From NCBI GenBank assembly GCA_040954595.2, contig CM082581.2, positions 7,006,001 to 7,070,000 on the forward strand: 64,000 bases of DNA. The letters run 5' to 3'. Positions 49,411 to 62,414 of the stretch are shown in pieces. Numbering within the stretch: the first letter of the stretch is position 1; the number at the start of each line of letters is the position of its first letter. Source of the stretch: Balanoglossus misakiensis. Taxonomy: Eukaryota; Hemichordata. Under the pieces are notes generated by a model. It saw only the letters and a list, made by a program, of their open reading frames with translations. It was not told where the DNA came from and made no database searches. The position numbers were made by a program, and so were the translations under genes.

Positions 49411-49416
49411 AATAAA
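49411..49416 (+). terminator. Polyadenylation signal of the 88-residue gene
   Basis: AATAAA (within AATAAATAA) 455 bases after the stop. The convergent minus-strand gene's signal is 565 bases farther on. Confidence 0.6.
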
Positions 49417-49979
49417 TAACTGAAATATGAAATATATATTAGAATGTCTCGCTTGCTGATGTCGTTGTAAAAACTGCACTGTCAGCCGAGTCAGCTTTTC
49501 AGAAAAGTGATTTAGTATAACCGCGCCTATGTGCTGAACAACACCACTTTCCGTATCGTTTCAGAATAAACCGCAATGTTACTATGCAGGAACGGTAGTT
49601 TGGAGCATAGTCGCTGTGGTTTGGGGTGGTTCGCCATACCAGTACTGTAGTAGTAGTGATATGTACATGTATTTAGGGTAGTGTTGGCGTTTTTGACCGG
49701 GGAGGGCGAACACACCCCAGAAACGATACAAATGAACTCGGGACTCGACATTTGGTGGGTCAAATGTACGCGTATAGTTGTGCCCGAGTCAAAACGTGAC
49801 CAACGTGTCATTTTAGGGTCCCGATCTAAAGGTCCAAGAGACCTGTACGACATCACCATGGTCAAGATCATGATCACAGTCATCTCCATCCTCACCACCC
49901 CCTCCCCGCCCCCCTCTCCAGACTTTACGTGTACTACACAATCACGAAAATACGTTTCTAAAAACTTGAAAGTAAAAAC

Positions 49980-49985
49980 TTTATT
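49980..49985 (-). terminator. Polyadenylation signal of the minus-strand two-exon gene
   Basis: TTTATT on the plus strand, AATAAA on the minus strand, about 900 bases after the stop at 50880 and the first such signal seen. The intervening 3' UTR has no exon; plus-strand frames across it are not called. Confidence 0.5.
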
Positions 49986-50879
49986 TAAACCACTGGCAAG
50001 CAACGTAAATGTAGAATTCTCTTTACAAATATTTACAATTTAGACAAGGGAATATCAACTGCAAACTGTTATTGTATACTGAGTGAAGACGAAGTATTTA
50101 CAAAAAAAAGTAATGCCTTGCATGATATACGATTACCCTGGTAACCAGAGATCGATGCGTCACAGACTCTAAAGCGGACGGACTTGCGTAAATTCAGTGA
50201 TTAGTAAAGTTTATAGTCAGCTGTTAATACTGGCAAATAAAAACAAGTTACAGCCAAAATACGATTATTGTAGAAAGCCCTTGACCAGTTGTGTGGGGGC
50301 GAAAAACCCTGTTATTTGACAGTTTGAAAACTGGGGGGAGGGGCTAGCACTTGAATTACAGGCATTTTGCCTCAATGTCTAGGTTGATTATTTTTTGGCT
50401 GTATTTTAAACGACACTACAAGCAATTGAATTAATCAGGACGCGGGTAAAAGCATTAAAATCCAAAGGGTTGTCCGCAAGCCTGAGATGGCGCTCGCAAG
50501 TTAGCGACGAATCTCTCTGTCTTCTCGTGGCTGGTTCCCGTACCCAAGCACAGCGCACCCAGCGTTAGAAACTGGGATGGGAACCATATTCTCAGTAACA
50601 ACAGAATACAGCTGCAAATTATAGTGCAACACCCAGTACAGCGTTACACTCTGTAGTAAATAGTAGCACATGTTTTTGAAGTCCACATGATCGTTCACAA
50701 ACTCCAGTGTCCTGCATTGTCACTGTTATGTATAGGCGAGGTCAAGGAGTTACGTTGGCAATCATTTTGTTACGTAGATAATTCACAGTAACCATAGAGA
50801 ACGGGTGCAGAAGCATTGCTTAAAATGCACGTTGCCATCGATCCGGCGTCTTACATATAATGTGGGCATCCGTAAATTC

Positions 50880-53530
50880 CTACTTCGTGTTTTGTCGGCG
50901 AAATTTCGCACTATGGCAGTATTTTTCGGTGTTGTTGTTGTTATTGGAGAAAATTCTATCGAGTCCCTGCGCCAGTTCCTTCAGCCTGGGGTCGTGCTGG
51001 ATTTGCGGGCCCAGCTCCGTTGGCGTTGGCGGCGGTGTAGGGTAGCTTGACCGGCGCGAGCGTGACCTCCTCATATGCAGCAGAGTTCGTTCGTCGATCG
51101 ACAAAACTTTGCACATATTCGCCAACGTCTCCGAGCTCGAAGACGATCTCATCCTTTTGTTGTTCGGGTTTCTGATCCTGTATAGGATAGACCAAGAAAA
51201 CAGAAGTTGGGTTATATGTACATTACAGTGTTTGGGTTATATATATTTAATTGGAGAATTGGAAAGAAAAAAACCCACAGGTCTAGTTCGCATTTTAACT
51301 CAATCAACATTCTCCATTATTGTTGATTTTTATTGGCTCGATTTGCCCGTGATTAGAATACGACGGTCCGATTGTCAGCAGCATTGACGTGACGTCACAC
51401 CAGCGGAGCTTGACCCCTGTCCCTACATATTTTACATACAATGTGGGCGTGTGTGTGACTACCCCCTATACATCCTGCTTGCCATGGTGGATATCTATCC
51501 GCGACTGTTTGATAAACAACATACTATAAATATCAATATACTAATTGTTTTATGAATTTTCACGCCCACTCGTAATTCTTATGGTGACTTCAAGTTTCAC
51601 ATGCAGTGTTAAATCATTCGAACAGCTGTGGTCAAACGTGACACGCGATTCAAATATGTCGACTTTCAGTGCAATATGTCAACGTTCACATTAAATATCT
51701 ACACTGACTCAAAGATTGGTGCAGCTAAACACAAACAATCTTCGAAGGCGTGGCCGCACCTCGAGTCATACGTCATGCGATATCTGACGAGCGAAGTAAA
51801 CAGGATTGCATTATTTATAACTTTCGATGGTGTTTCATATCTGCGATGTTTAGAAAGCTATTATTCAACGTCGGGTTATTTGATGAGAATGATATATCAA
51901 CAGCGTGTAGCCAGGACGCGAACGCGACAATTCTACGTAACCAAGTCTAAGTTAGAGTTATGCTTACGAATTTCCTTATTGACTGCAAATTTCTTTTTCT
52001 CGTTAACATATACACGGATTCGTGAGTCGTGAGCTTGCCGTGCGCGTCAAATGAACTCCTCGATGAAAATTCCCATATATATATACATAGGCCTACATAA
52101 AGTAAATGACGAATTGTTCGATTATTTATGGTAATATTTACCAGATCGATAACTTATCAGTCGAACCAGGTAAACACGACATGTTTTCAACATAGGGCCA
52201 ATCGAAATGTGATTGACAACTCATTTTATGCGGTTGTTTTATTTTTATAATATATGTTACCAGCTGTGGACGTGAAGGCACGCGCCGCCATTCCACAAAC
52301 ACATATATCGCGTCGCTTGGTGGTAGCCTATATCCATATTTCGCGTAAACAACCACCTTATACAGGTTTGACACTCCAAGTGCGGCGGTCAAGCGTGTCA
52401 AAGTTCGAGAGGCATTTCGGACAGTCTTGCCGCGGTATTATTTGGTATTGCCCATTTGGAGTAGTCCCTTATCGCTTTTAATCAATGTGACAGGTATTTC
52501 TATGGGATTGCTTTTGTCATAAACAGAGCTCCGAATCTAAAAACGCAGAGCAAAAAAATTGACTGACCAAACCATATCTATTTATGCCGTAGAACGGACT
52601 TATGTTATTTTTACAGGCAATAGTGAAACATGAATTGGATTTGAGGAAAGTTGGATTTATTGCTCATACACCAAAACACCGATAGTCCTATCCGTAGGGG
52701 TCCTGAAATAATCATTTTCACGGCGAGAGAAATGATAAAATATCGTCCTCTCTTGGTTAATATACCGGTGTTTGCTATGTAGCTTGCTCTTGAAGTCGTG
52801 GCCCACTTTCTTGACCATTTTGCATCGACACCAAAGGTATACTAAAAAGGTTTGTCGTAAACAACTAATACGGAATGACCCGTTCAAGACCCCGGGCTTC
52901 AAGAGCGCTTGGAATGCCCAGCGCTGAATAAATGATGCCGGTCGCCTTACACAGAGCAACGCGAAACGATATCACGTTGTAAAATAACACATGCTCGCAG
53001 AGACCGGCGCATAAACCAGTCGCTTAAATACCAGATCTTTTGGGGGAAAACAAAAAAGCGAATATTTTTCGTGAACTTTGACGGTAATGGATTGCAGTGC
53101 ATGCGTGTAACATCATTTCATGGGTAGAATTCCGCGCATTGTACGGTTGATGTGGCTCACGGTACTGGCACGTAGGCATTCAACTTCTTCGGCCGACACT
53201 TTCACGGCTATATACCCGGTCCCATCAAGATTGACTTGGACGCGGAAATACACATAAACGTGTGTTTCGTTTCGTCCATTTTCCGCCCCTTCTGCTGCCA
53301 TGGAGACGCCCGCTTTGTGGCAGTATCGACTGTTCTATGAATTATAAATGAAGGTATCGGAGAGCTTACCCGGCCCAGTTGTTGGGTCTTGAGGAAACCG
53401 GCGACGAGTCCGGTGTGATGATCTCGCTCGACGCCGTCGTCGTCGTCGTCGACGCGACTTCCCGATTCAGAACCGGCGTCGAGGTCTTCGGATAAACGCG
53501 TATGTCCTCAGCTTCAACTTCGCAGGCCAT
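50880..53530 (-). CDS. Two-exon gene, 152-residue Ser/Thr/Pro-rich protein of unknown function
   Basis: Exon 1 (53530-53370) starts at ATG with an in-frame TGA two codons upstream and encodes MACEVEAEDIRVYPK followed by a Thr/Ser/Pro-rich region; it ends GCCGG|GTAAGC, phase 2. Exon 2 (51177-50880) follows a good acceptor (TTTTCTTGGTCTATCCTATACAG) and continues in phase to TAG, 99 codons. The C-terminal half has a Ser run, RRSRSRRSSYPTPPPTPTE (likely phosphorylation target), a predicted helix DPRLKELAQGLDRIF, an Asn run and a basic tail. No family recognised; composition suggests a disordered nuclear or regulatory protein. Coding segments are GC-rich. The intron is 2.2 kb and contains a possible alternative first exon (53301-53161) that would read exon 2 in another frame. 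Confidence 0.6.
53161..53301 (-). CDS. Possible alternative first exon (47 codons), reading shared exon 2 in a second frame
   Basis: ATG 53301 has a good context (GTCTCCATGG). The 47 codons include ETHVYVYFRVQVNLDGTGY and AEEVECLRAST, a protein-like composition, and end at ACC|GTGAGC, phase 0. Joined to the exon 2 acceptor at 51177 this phase reads DQKPEQQKDEIVFELGDV and stays open for 73 codons to TAG 50956, giving 120 residues. It lies just 68 bases inside the intron after exon 1, too close to be an internal exon of the same transcript, so it would need its own start site. If unspliced, the frame ends at 53113 as a 62-residue ORF. No family recognised. Chance cannot be excluded. Confidence 0.3.
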
Positions 53531-54308
53531 GTCTCAGTACACCATATCCGAGGCCATTGTCAGAACCTTGTGTTTAGCTTTTCTTTGCTGTCAGAAACGG
53601 CACACGTCCACCCATGAAAACCAGACGTTGCAACGGTCGTCTCGTTTCGAGGAATACTGTTGCCGTGTTTAGTAATGGGGGATTTCTGACTGGCTCGAGC
53701 TGAGGTCACAATTTACATGTCGGGTTATCTATGCAACTCAAACATATGCAGATGTGTAGGCGGCTGTTCGGGTGTATCATTAAAGGGAAACTGCTGTGTC
53801 CACCCGCGGGGTCGTTGCGACCAAGCGCTGTGCCGCTCTGTGACAAGTGCGTCTGCGCGGCGTCGGCGACTTAATTATACCCTCTGATATTATATGCTCT
53901 TTTCGCATTGGACGAGAAGATGCTAATAGGTCTTAAATCGAAACTTTGACACCTATATCGATCCGCTACCCAGCCTACCCCGATGTTTCGTTCGTGGTTA
54001 TATAACCAGCTTGTATATTGCCGATAAATGATTGATCTGAAAGGGACACTGGTAGCTCGTCAACCCTGGGGGCAAAACCTTCTAAATCAAGCCATTCTTT
54101 ACATCGCGTTGCGTCATAAATCCCAATCCGATCGATGTGACAGCCCCCGGTCACGTAGTCTCCCGGTGTAGTCTCTCAGTGTGTCAGCGGGCATCTACCC
54201 GCCGCTGATCTGACATATTCAGGCCATGGATAGGGTTGAGTGTGGATGAAATGTAATATAGCAGATACCACCACAATAACCGCCACCATGATCGTCATCA
54301 CCGTCATC

Positions 54309-54313
<5 letters not shown>

Positions 54314-54364
<51 letters not shown>
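54314..54364. repeat. (GAT)n trinucleotide microsatellite, about 17 units
   Basis: Uninterrupted GAT/ATG repeat. It produces the His run in a minus-strand frame, which is not a gene. Confidence 0.95.
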
Positions 54365-55429
54365 CAGACCAGATACAGCAAAATGGGCGATTCAAGACAG
54401 GGACGTGTGACGTCAAAATTGATCGCCTCAGCAATGTACTAGTAACCTTAATCTCCCAATTCGGTCTTTCACTACACAAGTAGATTAATAATTCAGTGAT
54501 GTCTATATTTAGATGTTTTCCATTGACGCGATGTTTGTTTGTCGTCCAAACCGAAAAATGAAGTGAGCGATTGAATCGAAGCCCAGCCTTCGCACTATTT
54601 TTATCTTACAAATACCATCTCAGTAATATTCGCCGTTTTTTAATTACTATTTTCGAGCAATATAAGCTTTATATGGGTGATATGGAAAGCCATGTAGTTT
54701 TGTGGCCAGTTAACAAACCCTGTGCATCTCTGTCTAGCTTTAAATTTCAACCCTGTCATTTATTTTTTTCCGCCAGATTTTGAAACATACATAAACAAAA
54801 TTAGCCACTGCGTGTATTGTCACTTTAACTTTCGGATACCATACTGAGCTTGCATCATATCACTGAGTATGTGTGTACACAATTCTCAGCCTATGCTGCT
54901 GCACATAGTCAGCCATTTTTTGGGTACACCCCAAAATAATATTTGCGCACAGGTGCTTTAATACTGATACACGTCGTGGAAAAAACAGCAGGTAGACGTC
55001 TGGACGAACACGACGGTTCGAGATAATCTCGGTCCGCAAAATCAACCAGTGTTACGTAATCTACAGATACGTGAAAAAAATAATCTTGCTGAAGGTTAAT
55101 GATAAATTGTATATTAATATGCAGATATTGAGACCTTACCCATTGTTTTTATTTAAAACAAATCATCCCTATCATCAAAATTTGATTGTTTCAATGGAGA
55201 TACATGTGACACTGATAAATATTGTGAATATTGTCGGCCATGTAAACGTGGACAGGGCTGTGGAAAAGACCTTCACGCGCACCACACATGGTCATCACAT
55301 CGACGGGACCTTTTGATACTCTCACAATGCACTCGGTGAATTATTAATGATTGTACGGGCATTTAGCATCTAAGTGGTCGCAGGGGAACGAGAGATTTTG
55401 TCGTGGAAGACAGAGGTAGTCATGTGTGC

Positions 55430-55451
55430 AAAAAAAAAAAAAAAAAAAAAA
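55430..55451 (+). repeat. Poly(A) tract, 22 bases
   Basis: Uninterrupted A run. It could be a retroposed tail, but no recognisable element precedes it and no target duplication was seen. Confidence 0.85.
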
Positions 55452-58400
55452 CCCTCAGTGGAACATCACTTTGTGACGTCAACGTAAAAAGTAACATAAA
55501 ATTGGCGTTTTTTCTCATCTGTAGATACCCGCTCCTTCAGCTCAACGTCACAAGTGACCTTGCTCGGCGATGTACCTGCACAATTCTATCGATATCTCCG
55601 ATATCCCTGATGGTCACTTCGTCGGAAAGGCGCGGCGCATGTCAAATCTCGTGACTGGACTTTTCGAGAAAAAATACATGTATTACATATCGCATGATAC
55701 ATATCATAATCAGACCTTTGAACTCTGAAAACGTGGTATCAGAAAAAAACAAGATACATGTCCGAAGAAGTCAAACGAAGGAATGAAAAACAACAACATC
55801 AAATGCGATGTGACAGCGATTGATTTGTTTGGATCAGAAAGACGAACCCTAATTTTCAAATTTGTGTGAATGCAGTCAGAGCTGCCACGAAGCATCGCAT
55901 TGATAATCCCGTAATCTCCCCTGTGTCATTAATGCGTAGACTCTGCTCTTCCAGATATTCATAATACGCTTTATAATAAATCATATTTTCTTAGACTCTG
56001 ATGACAGGCCGTTAACGTGCCCTACTTTCACTCGACAAATTATGCCACCCAGCTCGTATGCCATACCGTGTTGGCTTTAGAGTCTGCACATACATGTACA
56101 TGTGTACATGTATCATCAGCTTTACTACCCGTTTTATCGCGAGCCGACGCGAAACCGTGACCGGGACAATCTATGAAGTGTGAATGTTATCAGCAAAAGT
56201 AAAACCACGCATAAACGCCGTAGAACGCGCTCCTCACTGTCCATGTTTGCAACTTCATGATTGAGCACAAGTTCGACCGTTTCAGTTGTTATCAAAACAA
56301 GTCAACTGGCCAGATTTGCTCGAGTGGATGTGAACTTATTATTACCAAGTCCCTGTAAATTGACCAATGTTCTTAGTTCTATCTGAGTACCACCCAGTTT
56401 CCCGTCACATACAACACGCGCTTGTCCGACACTCGGTGAAAAACCAAGTTTTGAAATGTGCATTGCATTAATACTTGAAAACAATGCCCGACAGAGAAAA
56501 GTTTACGATGTTGAATTTAGGAATTTAATTTCATATAACTAGAATGATGGGATTACTCGAGACACATTTTGTAATTTAGGCTTCTTAATACTATTTCAAG
56601 TCCTAGCCGGTCTATAATATTTGGTCCTTGTAAGAAACTCTTTAGATTTTTGTGTTCGGGAAATGGTCCTCTGGATGTATACTTTACATTTATTCATCCG
56701 TTAGCTTATACTATAGTATTTTGCAGTGGCATACCTTGTTTTGCTCGCATTTCCTTGAACTAGACTGCTCTCTGTTTTCTATTTTTATTTGACGGTGTTT
56801 TTTTGTTCTTTTGTTTAAAAATAATGTTCATAGTACATAGGTGTGGGTCGATCGGAAGGATGGGACTTTTTCGGGTTCATGGCCGACCATGACGCACGCA
56901 TGCGTCATTTACTCGACCGGGCTAGTTGGGCCTTCGATATGAAACGCCGTGGCTATCATAAATGACTATAAAACATTATTTAAATGCTTAAAATATTAAC
57001 TGAATGCCTAGAGCAATGATTGAATTGCCTGAAATTATCAACTACATGCATCCAGCTCGATTCAAGTCCATTTGTTGGTCAAATAGCTGTTATAGGAATC
57101 GTGGGAACCATTTTCAGTCAATCGGCATCTTTACTTCTGTTGGAAGTGTACCCTTCCCTAGCAAAAATTGTGCAAACTTAGCCACTCATAATTCCAATGC
57201 GGGGACGGCTATGCAATTGTGATATGATGACAGTATAGTGTGATCTAATTAATCAATAATAACCATCCAATAGCCCTGACAAGAGCAACACTTCTTAGCA
57301 ATGAAACGTGCTCGCTCAATAGTCTGATTAAAATGCTAGTATTGTTTGCTTCGTGGAACAAAATTAATTAAAATCCTTCTTGTATCATTTACTAATTACA
57401 CAGTCATGTAGCTGACACTTGACATTGCATTCGGTGCTAATCAAATCGAATCCAGCAACTTTGAAATTGTGTTTATCTTATTTGATATGACAAAACCTGA
57501 ATTTGTGTGGATAGTTTGGTCGTTGCTTATCAAGGTGCCTACATCTCCCGCGTTGCTCATTTGCAGAATCTTGGTGTATTCGTTGACCACTGAAGTAATT
57601 TTGCGAATCTGAGTATGAAGGCTGGGACCTATTTCAATGGGAATCGTTCGCAAACACTGGTTACCATCGCGACGTTTGCGTCACTTGGCCAAGGCATCGT
57701 TTAGATCACTTGACCGAGTCATTGTTCGGAAACAAATCCCTGAGATGTGGTCGCAGTCTTACAATAAGTATATAATACCACCGTTTACTTTAATGTCAAT
57801 GTTTTCGCCTCTGCCATTGTGCGGAACAAAACAAAATTGATGGCGGGCGGGTGGAGGGTGGCAAAGGAGTATAGAATTGTTGCAAGAAACAACATACGCC
57901 AGAAAACGCGCACGGGTGAAGAATGGTTGACCGGAGATTTAGAAATCAATCATCGGTGAAATTTACTCAGACAGTTGACTTGCCTTTCTGGCCGTAAGTA
58001 AAACGACAACCAATCATATAATACAACAAATTAAATGCATTGTGTTTCGGATTCTCTCGGGGTAGAGATGAAGAGTGTTGACAGCTTTGGGTCGAGATAG
58101 GAGTATCTCCCCATGTGCATGTGAATGCCTCCGTCCCGGAGACCAAAAGATGGTGTGACGTCATGGATACTTTGTTGTCCACAAGGACTGTTTTCCCCCA
58201 CCGGGTTTCGTCGCTTTCGGCCGACGGGTTCAAATGTTTAAGTCTGTTCTGAAAGCAACAGCAACTATTCCAAAAATCGCATCGGCATGGTCTCGGTGAC
58301 AAAATTCCAAATCGACATCCCTGGTTTTGTTGATTCATTGCCACGAAATCCCAAGGGCTACTTTACTCAACAAACCGAACGCAATTAGGCCAATAGGCTT

Positions 58401-61400
58401 TTGTCCGCCGCGACCTGAATTTTACGACCAGGCATTAACCCCGATACGTCATCATATAGACGTCAACCTTTGTTGACAATGGCGAAGCGTATCGGGTAGC
58501 CGACACCAATACATATTGAGTGTAATCAAACTATCGTGTTTTTTCTCTCTCGACGAGTGGATCGATGAGCTACTATAGACGGGCTGCATACCACAGGTAA
58601 CCTCGGGGAGATATCCATCACACCTTTTTATTAGACTACAATAGACTGTTATTAGATTTCTATTGTCTGGTGTGATTTCTGTTACCCCCGACGTCGACAC
58701 AGCCAAAAGAAAAGTTCTTGCATTTTTTGACATTTGTAGAGGTTAGACAGAAAATTGCCTTAAATGACTGAAGGTCAAGACAAGGTCGCCGACATAGGGA
58801 AACACATCCACGCAAACCATCTCTTCATAAATGCTGAGTCAGCGGCTCAAAGCACCCGGAGAATTTTTTGACATAGCTTGCATAGCCGCGGCGAATGCAT
58901 ATTGATTAAGACACATACCGCGAACTGCCACTAGAATTGCAAACTCAATTTAGTTCTCTCATATGCCAAACACTGCTGTAGACTCGGACGCGTGCTTATC
59001 GGTTGCTAAGGAAAATTCCGGCATTGGCCCGTTGATGAAAGTTTGTAGTGAAGGGCGACATGTCAATCACATGCATTTCTGCCGCAGTGAGGAGTCGGGA
59101 TGGGGAGGGGGAATCAGATCTCAATATAAGGGTGTGTTCTAAAGGAACTTATGGGAGGAGCGGATACAGGCATCCTGGTGGTTAATCCCGTTAAATCAGG
59201 TTTTGGTGACTCGTTATATTGGTCTAAAGGATAAGAATTGATGGTATTTTTGTGATAGAAATGACGCGAAAAGATGCATGGGACCAGGTCTCTTATTGTA
59301 TAGGAATTTTGGAAATTGGAAGTACGTGCACGGCGCAAGACTTCACGAGTCAGAACGGGAATATAAACAGCAAAAACGATTTACTACCAACTGCAAATAT
59401 GCTGCAAATTTGTTAAGAGCGACTTGCGAACAGCTGCTCGTGAGATCGTCGACATCCTAACTGCAGTCCGGTTGGGGTGATAACGATGATTAAGGTGCCA
59501 ATGATCTTTGCCAATCGGACAGTTACATAACATTTGGAATTGATTAGTGGATTGAACGGGTTCGTTGAACTGTTTGTCCGCTGTCACCTGGGAAAAAACG
59601 CGCGCTTGCATGTGAGTCGACGGGAATTTGGATCGCCTGATATGGTATAGATATCAAGTCAGCTGGATGCCCCATTACCGCAGTATCACGAACTATGTTG
59701 GCAAGACTGATCTTCTGTGCCACCAGAATGTTTTTCAGGGCAAGGTCCAAGCTTTACGGCCTACTGCTATCAATTTTCCGCGTATACTTTCAATAAATTG
59801 TCGAAAAGAAACACATAATGACACATGAAACAATATACGGGCGGAAATTGCCAAATAGTTGTTTTCATAGATATCGCGTTTAACCTTTTAAATTAACTAG
59901 TATATATACAAATGTATTCAAATCGCTCCGCTGCACATTATTAGGTTCGCGCATTTCATTTTTCAAATCAACTGTTTTATTTAAGACGCTAAATAAACAG
60001 ACACTTCCGATACCACAACTTTTGATTTCAATTGATATATAAAAATTCTCTGACAAGAAATTTGCGATTACATGCATGTTCAGTGACGAAGCTCAGAAGT
60101 TGTCTTGAGAAATCCAAATGAGAAAGATGCATTCTGCGCTCATTGGATGGCGTAGATAGACATTCTGCCTTATTCTAGCTAGACAATCATTTAAATGATC
60201 GTGCCATCTTTGGTTCAGCTTATTCCTCTTCTGACGTAGGTCCGCCTAATCACCTATAGCCAATGAATCTTATTGTAATTCCACCGGGATTCTTATTTCA
60301 TTATTAATCATTAATATCTTATTATTAAAACGAGATCGGCAGAGCTCAAAGGGACGCGAAATGTATTCAGAACTAAGGAGGTTGTTACTCTGGGACAGTG
60401 GGTGACGAAATCTTTCTGTCAACAGAATCGAAGATTTGCTGCCCTTTAATGAGCTGCGCATATGACATTTTGGGATTAGCAAGTTCTGCGTAGAGACACG
60501 TATCCCGGACGCAAATATCAAAACCGGGTCCGGGGGGACACTCAAGGTTGTTTCCCGCGAATTCACAGTATCATTAAAATCTACAGGAAGGCTGCAATAT
60601 CCAGCTAACGAGGACAAAATCAATGTTGATAACATATCACCGGTTGTAATGGAAAGAAGAAAGAGAAAATGATTGTTTCATCTTCTGTAACTATAGCCTC
60701 CATTCTCCGCTTTGACGGAGGAAATTTCATTGCATTTGATGTACGAGAACTTGAAAGATACTAGCATAGTACATATCTTGCTGTTTCAGTTGTCGTTTGC
60801 CCAAACTCAAATCTAGGAACAAGGTAGCAAACCTAATCTGGTAATTAACAAATATACACCAGTCCTGTAGTATCTCAACGTCAAATGATTTAAGTCACAG
60901 AGTGTAAAATTCAGTAAACAGTTGCCCACTCTAGCTTATGGTGCGTTGTCATTTTGACATTTCTTTACAAACACATACATGTAGATGATTATTTCTGTTG
61001 ACACGGGACACCCTGTTATCGTTTGGGACGTCACTTGCATTATCGAAAGACGCGGATGCCTCTGGGCATTTTTGCAGTTGAGACGAATATACGACCACCT
61101 GTTTTTGACGACATAGTCATGGCAACCAACAATTCGTTTCTCGGCCGTCCAAGGTTGTTTCGTGAGACGAATTACCTATGGGGATGTGATTATAATCTTT
61201 CTAAACACGCGACTCGATAGAACTCACAGTGAAAAACTTCACCGTAGACGAGACAGCTTGCACGCTTCTAGATAATTGTGTCGTAGGCGGGTTTGCAGAC
61301 ACCTCGCAGCGAGTCTACTGTCTTTGGTTATTAATGGGTAAAAAATTCAGGTGACGTTGAAAGCGCAAACTGTCGTTTGTAATCACGTGTGTCTTCTGTC

Positions 61401-61702
61401 CAATGTGTCTGACTTTTATAAGAACACATAGAGGCAGCACTCGGGGAATTTCTGTTCAAAGGCAGGTCACTTGAGTTCGGAGAGAAATCCAGCGTTCTCC
61501 GGTCGGTGTTGGCAGACACGTCAAAAAATATTGATATTTATAGCTGTTGAACAGTGTCCAAATTGACAACACAGCTGTTTTGAGTCCCGGGGTTGAATTT
61601 ACCACTTAAATGTCCGTCTGGTGCATCCATTGTGGTAATTTCAACTGTGTGTTTACTAGTATGTCTGAAAGAGAATAGAAAAACAACAACACACTGAAAC
61701 TG

Positions 61703-61770
61703 TGTCTGTCTGTCTGTATGTATGTATGTACATTTCTGTACATATATGCATGCATGTATGTATTTGCATG
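61703..61770 (+). repeat. TGTC/TGTA tetranucleotide microsatellite
   Basis: TGTCTGTCTGTC passes into TATGTATGTATGTA and then an imperfect CATG/TGCA-rich stretch. A complementary GACA tract lies 180 bases away. Confidence 0.88.
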
Positions 61771-61948
61771 TACGTAGTACGGACATATTCATGTATGCTA
61801 TTTAAATTCTTGAGATTGTTCGTTTAGTCTGTCTGCAGTCTGGAACAATCTCAGTGTGTGTGCATGAGTATGCACTACACATAGCATGTGGGAGTTGACT
61901 GATATGTAAACACAGCCATCATGTCAAGTGTGGGCTGTTCCTGTAAGT

Positions 61949-61976
61949 CTGACAGACAGACAGACAGACAGACAGA
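61949..61976 (+). repeat. (GACA)n microsatellite, about 6.5 units
   Basis: GACAGACAGACA run, the reverse complement of the TGTC part of the tract at 61703; the two could pair as a stem. Confidence 0.9.
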
Positions 61977-62195
61977 GGCAACTTTCAGTGAAAGTAAACA
62001 CATTCAGAACTGGCGCTGCGATCTTGCTTTTGTGTAACTGGACACTGTTATCGTCTGTGGCACATGTCCTCATCTTGACGTCAGTCGAATACCGATCTCC
62101 GGATTTCCATAATTTTGCAATTCTAATGCAGGAGGAAGTTTGGGCGAACGAAACTGAAAGAGGCACACCACAGTAATGCACAAAATGACGCAATT

Positions 62196-62201
62196 TTTAT
62201 T
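62196..62201 (-). terminator. Candidate polyadenylation signal, minus strand
   Basis: TTTATT on the plus strand gives AATAAA on the minus strand 215 bases beyond the stop of the candidate terminal exon at 62415. Confidence 0.4.
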
Positions 62202-62414
62202 GCAAAAGGAGAAATACATGCCAAAAAACCTCTTTTTCTCTCTTTCTCGGAAAGGGAGACATTCCAGCCACGAGTCCTCACAATATGTACATGATTCCAC
62301 GGAAGGAAACACAAATGAAAGGAAGTCACATCAACATCATAAACTTATAAATAAATTTTTTTGAAAGATATATAGTAAGACTTCTAAGTTAACACTATGC
62401 ACAACACAAGAACA

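Larger units (their letters stand above)
53531..62195. other. Mostly gene-free: promoter side of the two-exon gene, then AT-rich intergenic DNA
   Basis: 53.53-54.2 kb is CpG-richer and probably holds the promoter of the minus-strand gene; it includes an imperfect hairpin (TCAGCGGG..CCCGC..TGA, 54184-54210). The rest has no exon I can support. A 125-codon minus-strand frame (58344-57967) and a 121-codon one (60635-60270, hydrophobic N-terminus MLSTLILSSLAGYC) begin at ATG but lack other evidence. Confidence 0.5.

Noticed and set aside
51049-51093. BH3-like helix (DPRLKELAQGLDRIF) in the 152-residue protein
   Set aside because: The leading residues resemble a BH3 helix, but the essential Gly-Asp after the hydrophobic/Arg core is missing and an Asn run follows.
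51628-52032. 134-codon plus-strand frame
   Set aside because: Starts at GTG, AT-rich random composition, inside the intron of the minus-strand gene.
54219-54479. His-rich frame
   Set aside because: Translation of the (GAT)n microsatellite.
57967-58344. 125-codon minus-strand ATG frame with Cys cluster
   Set aside because: No splice partner, no polyadenylation signal nearby and no family; kept only as a note.
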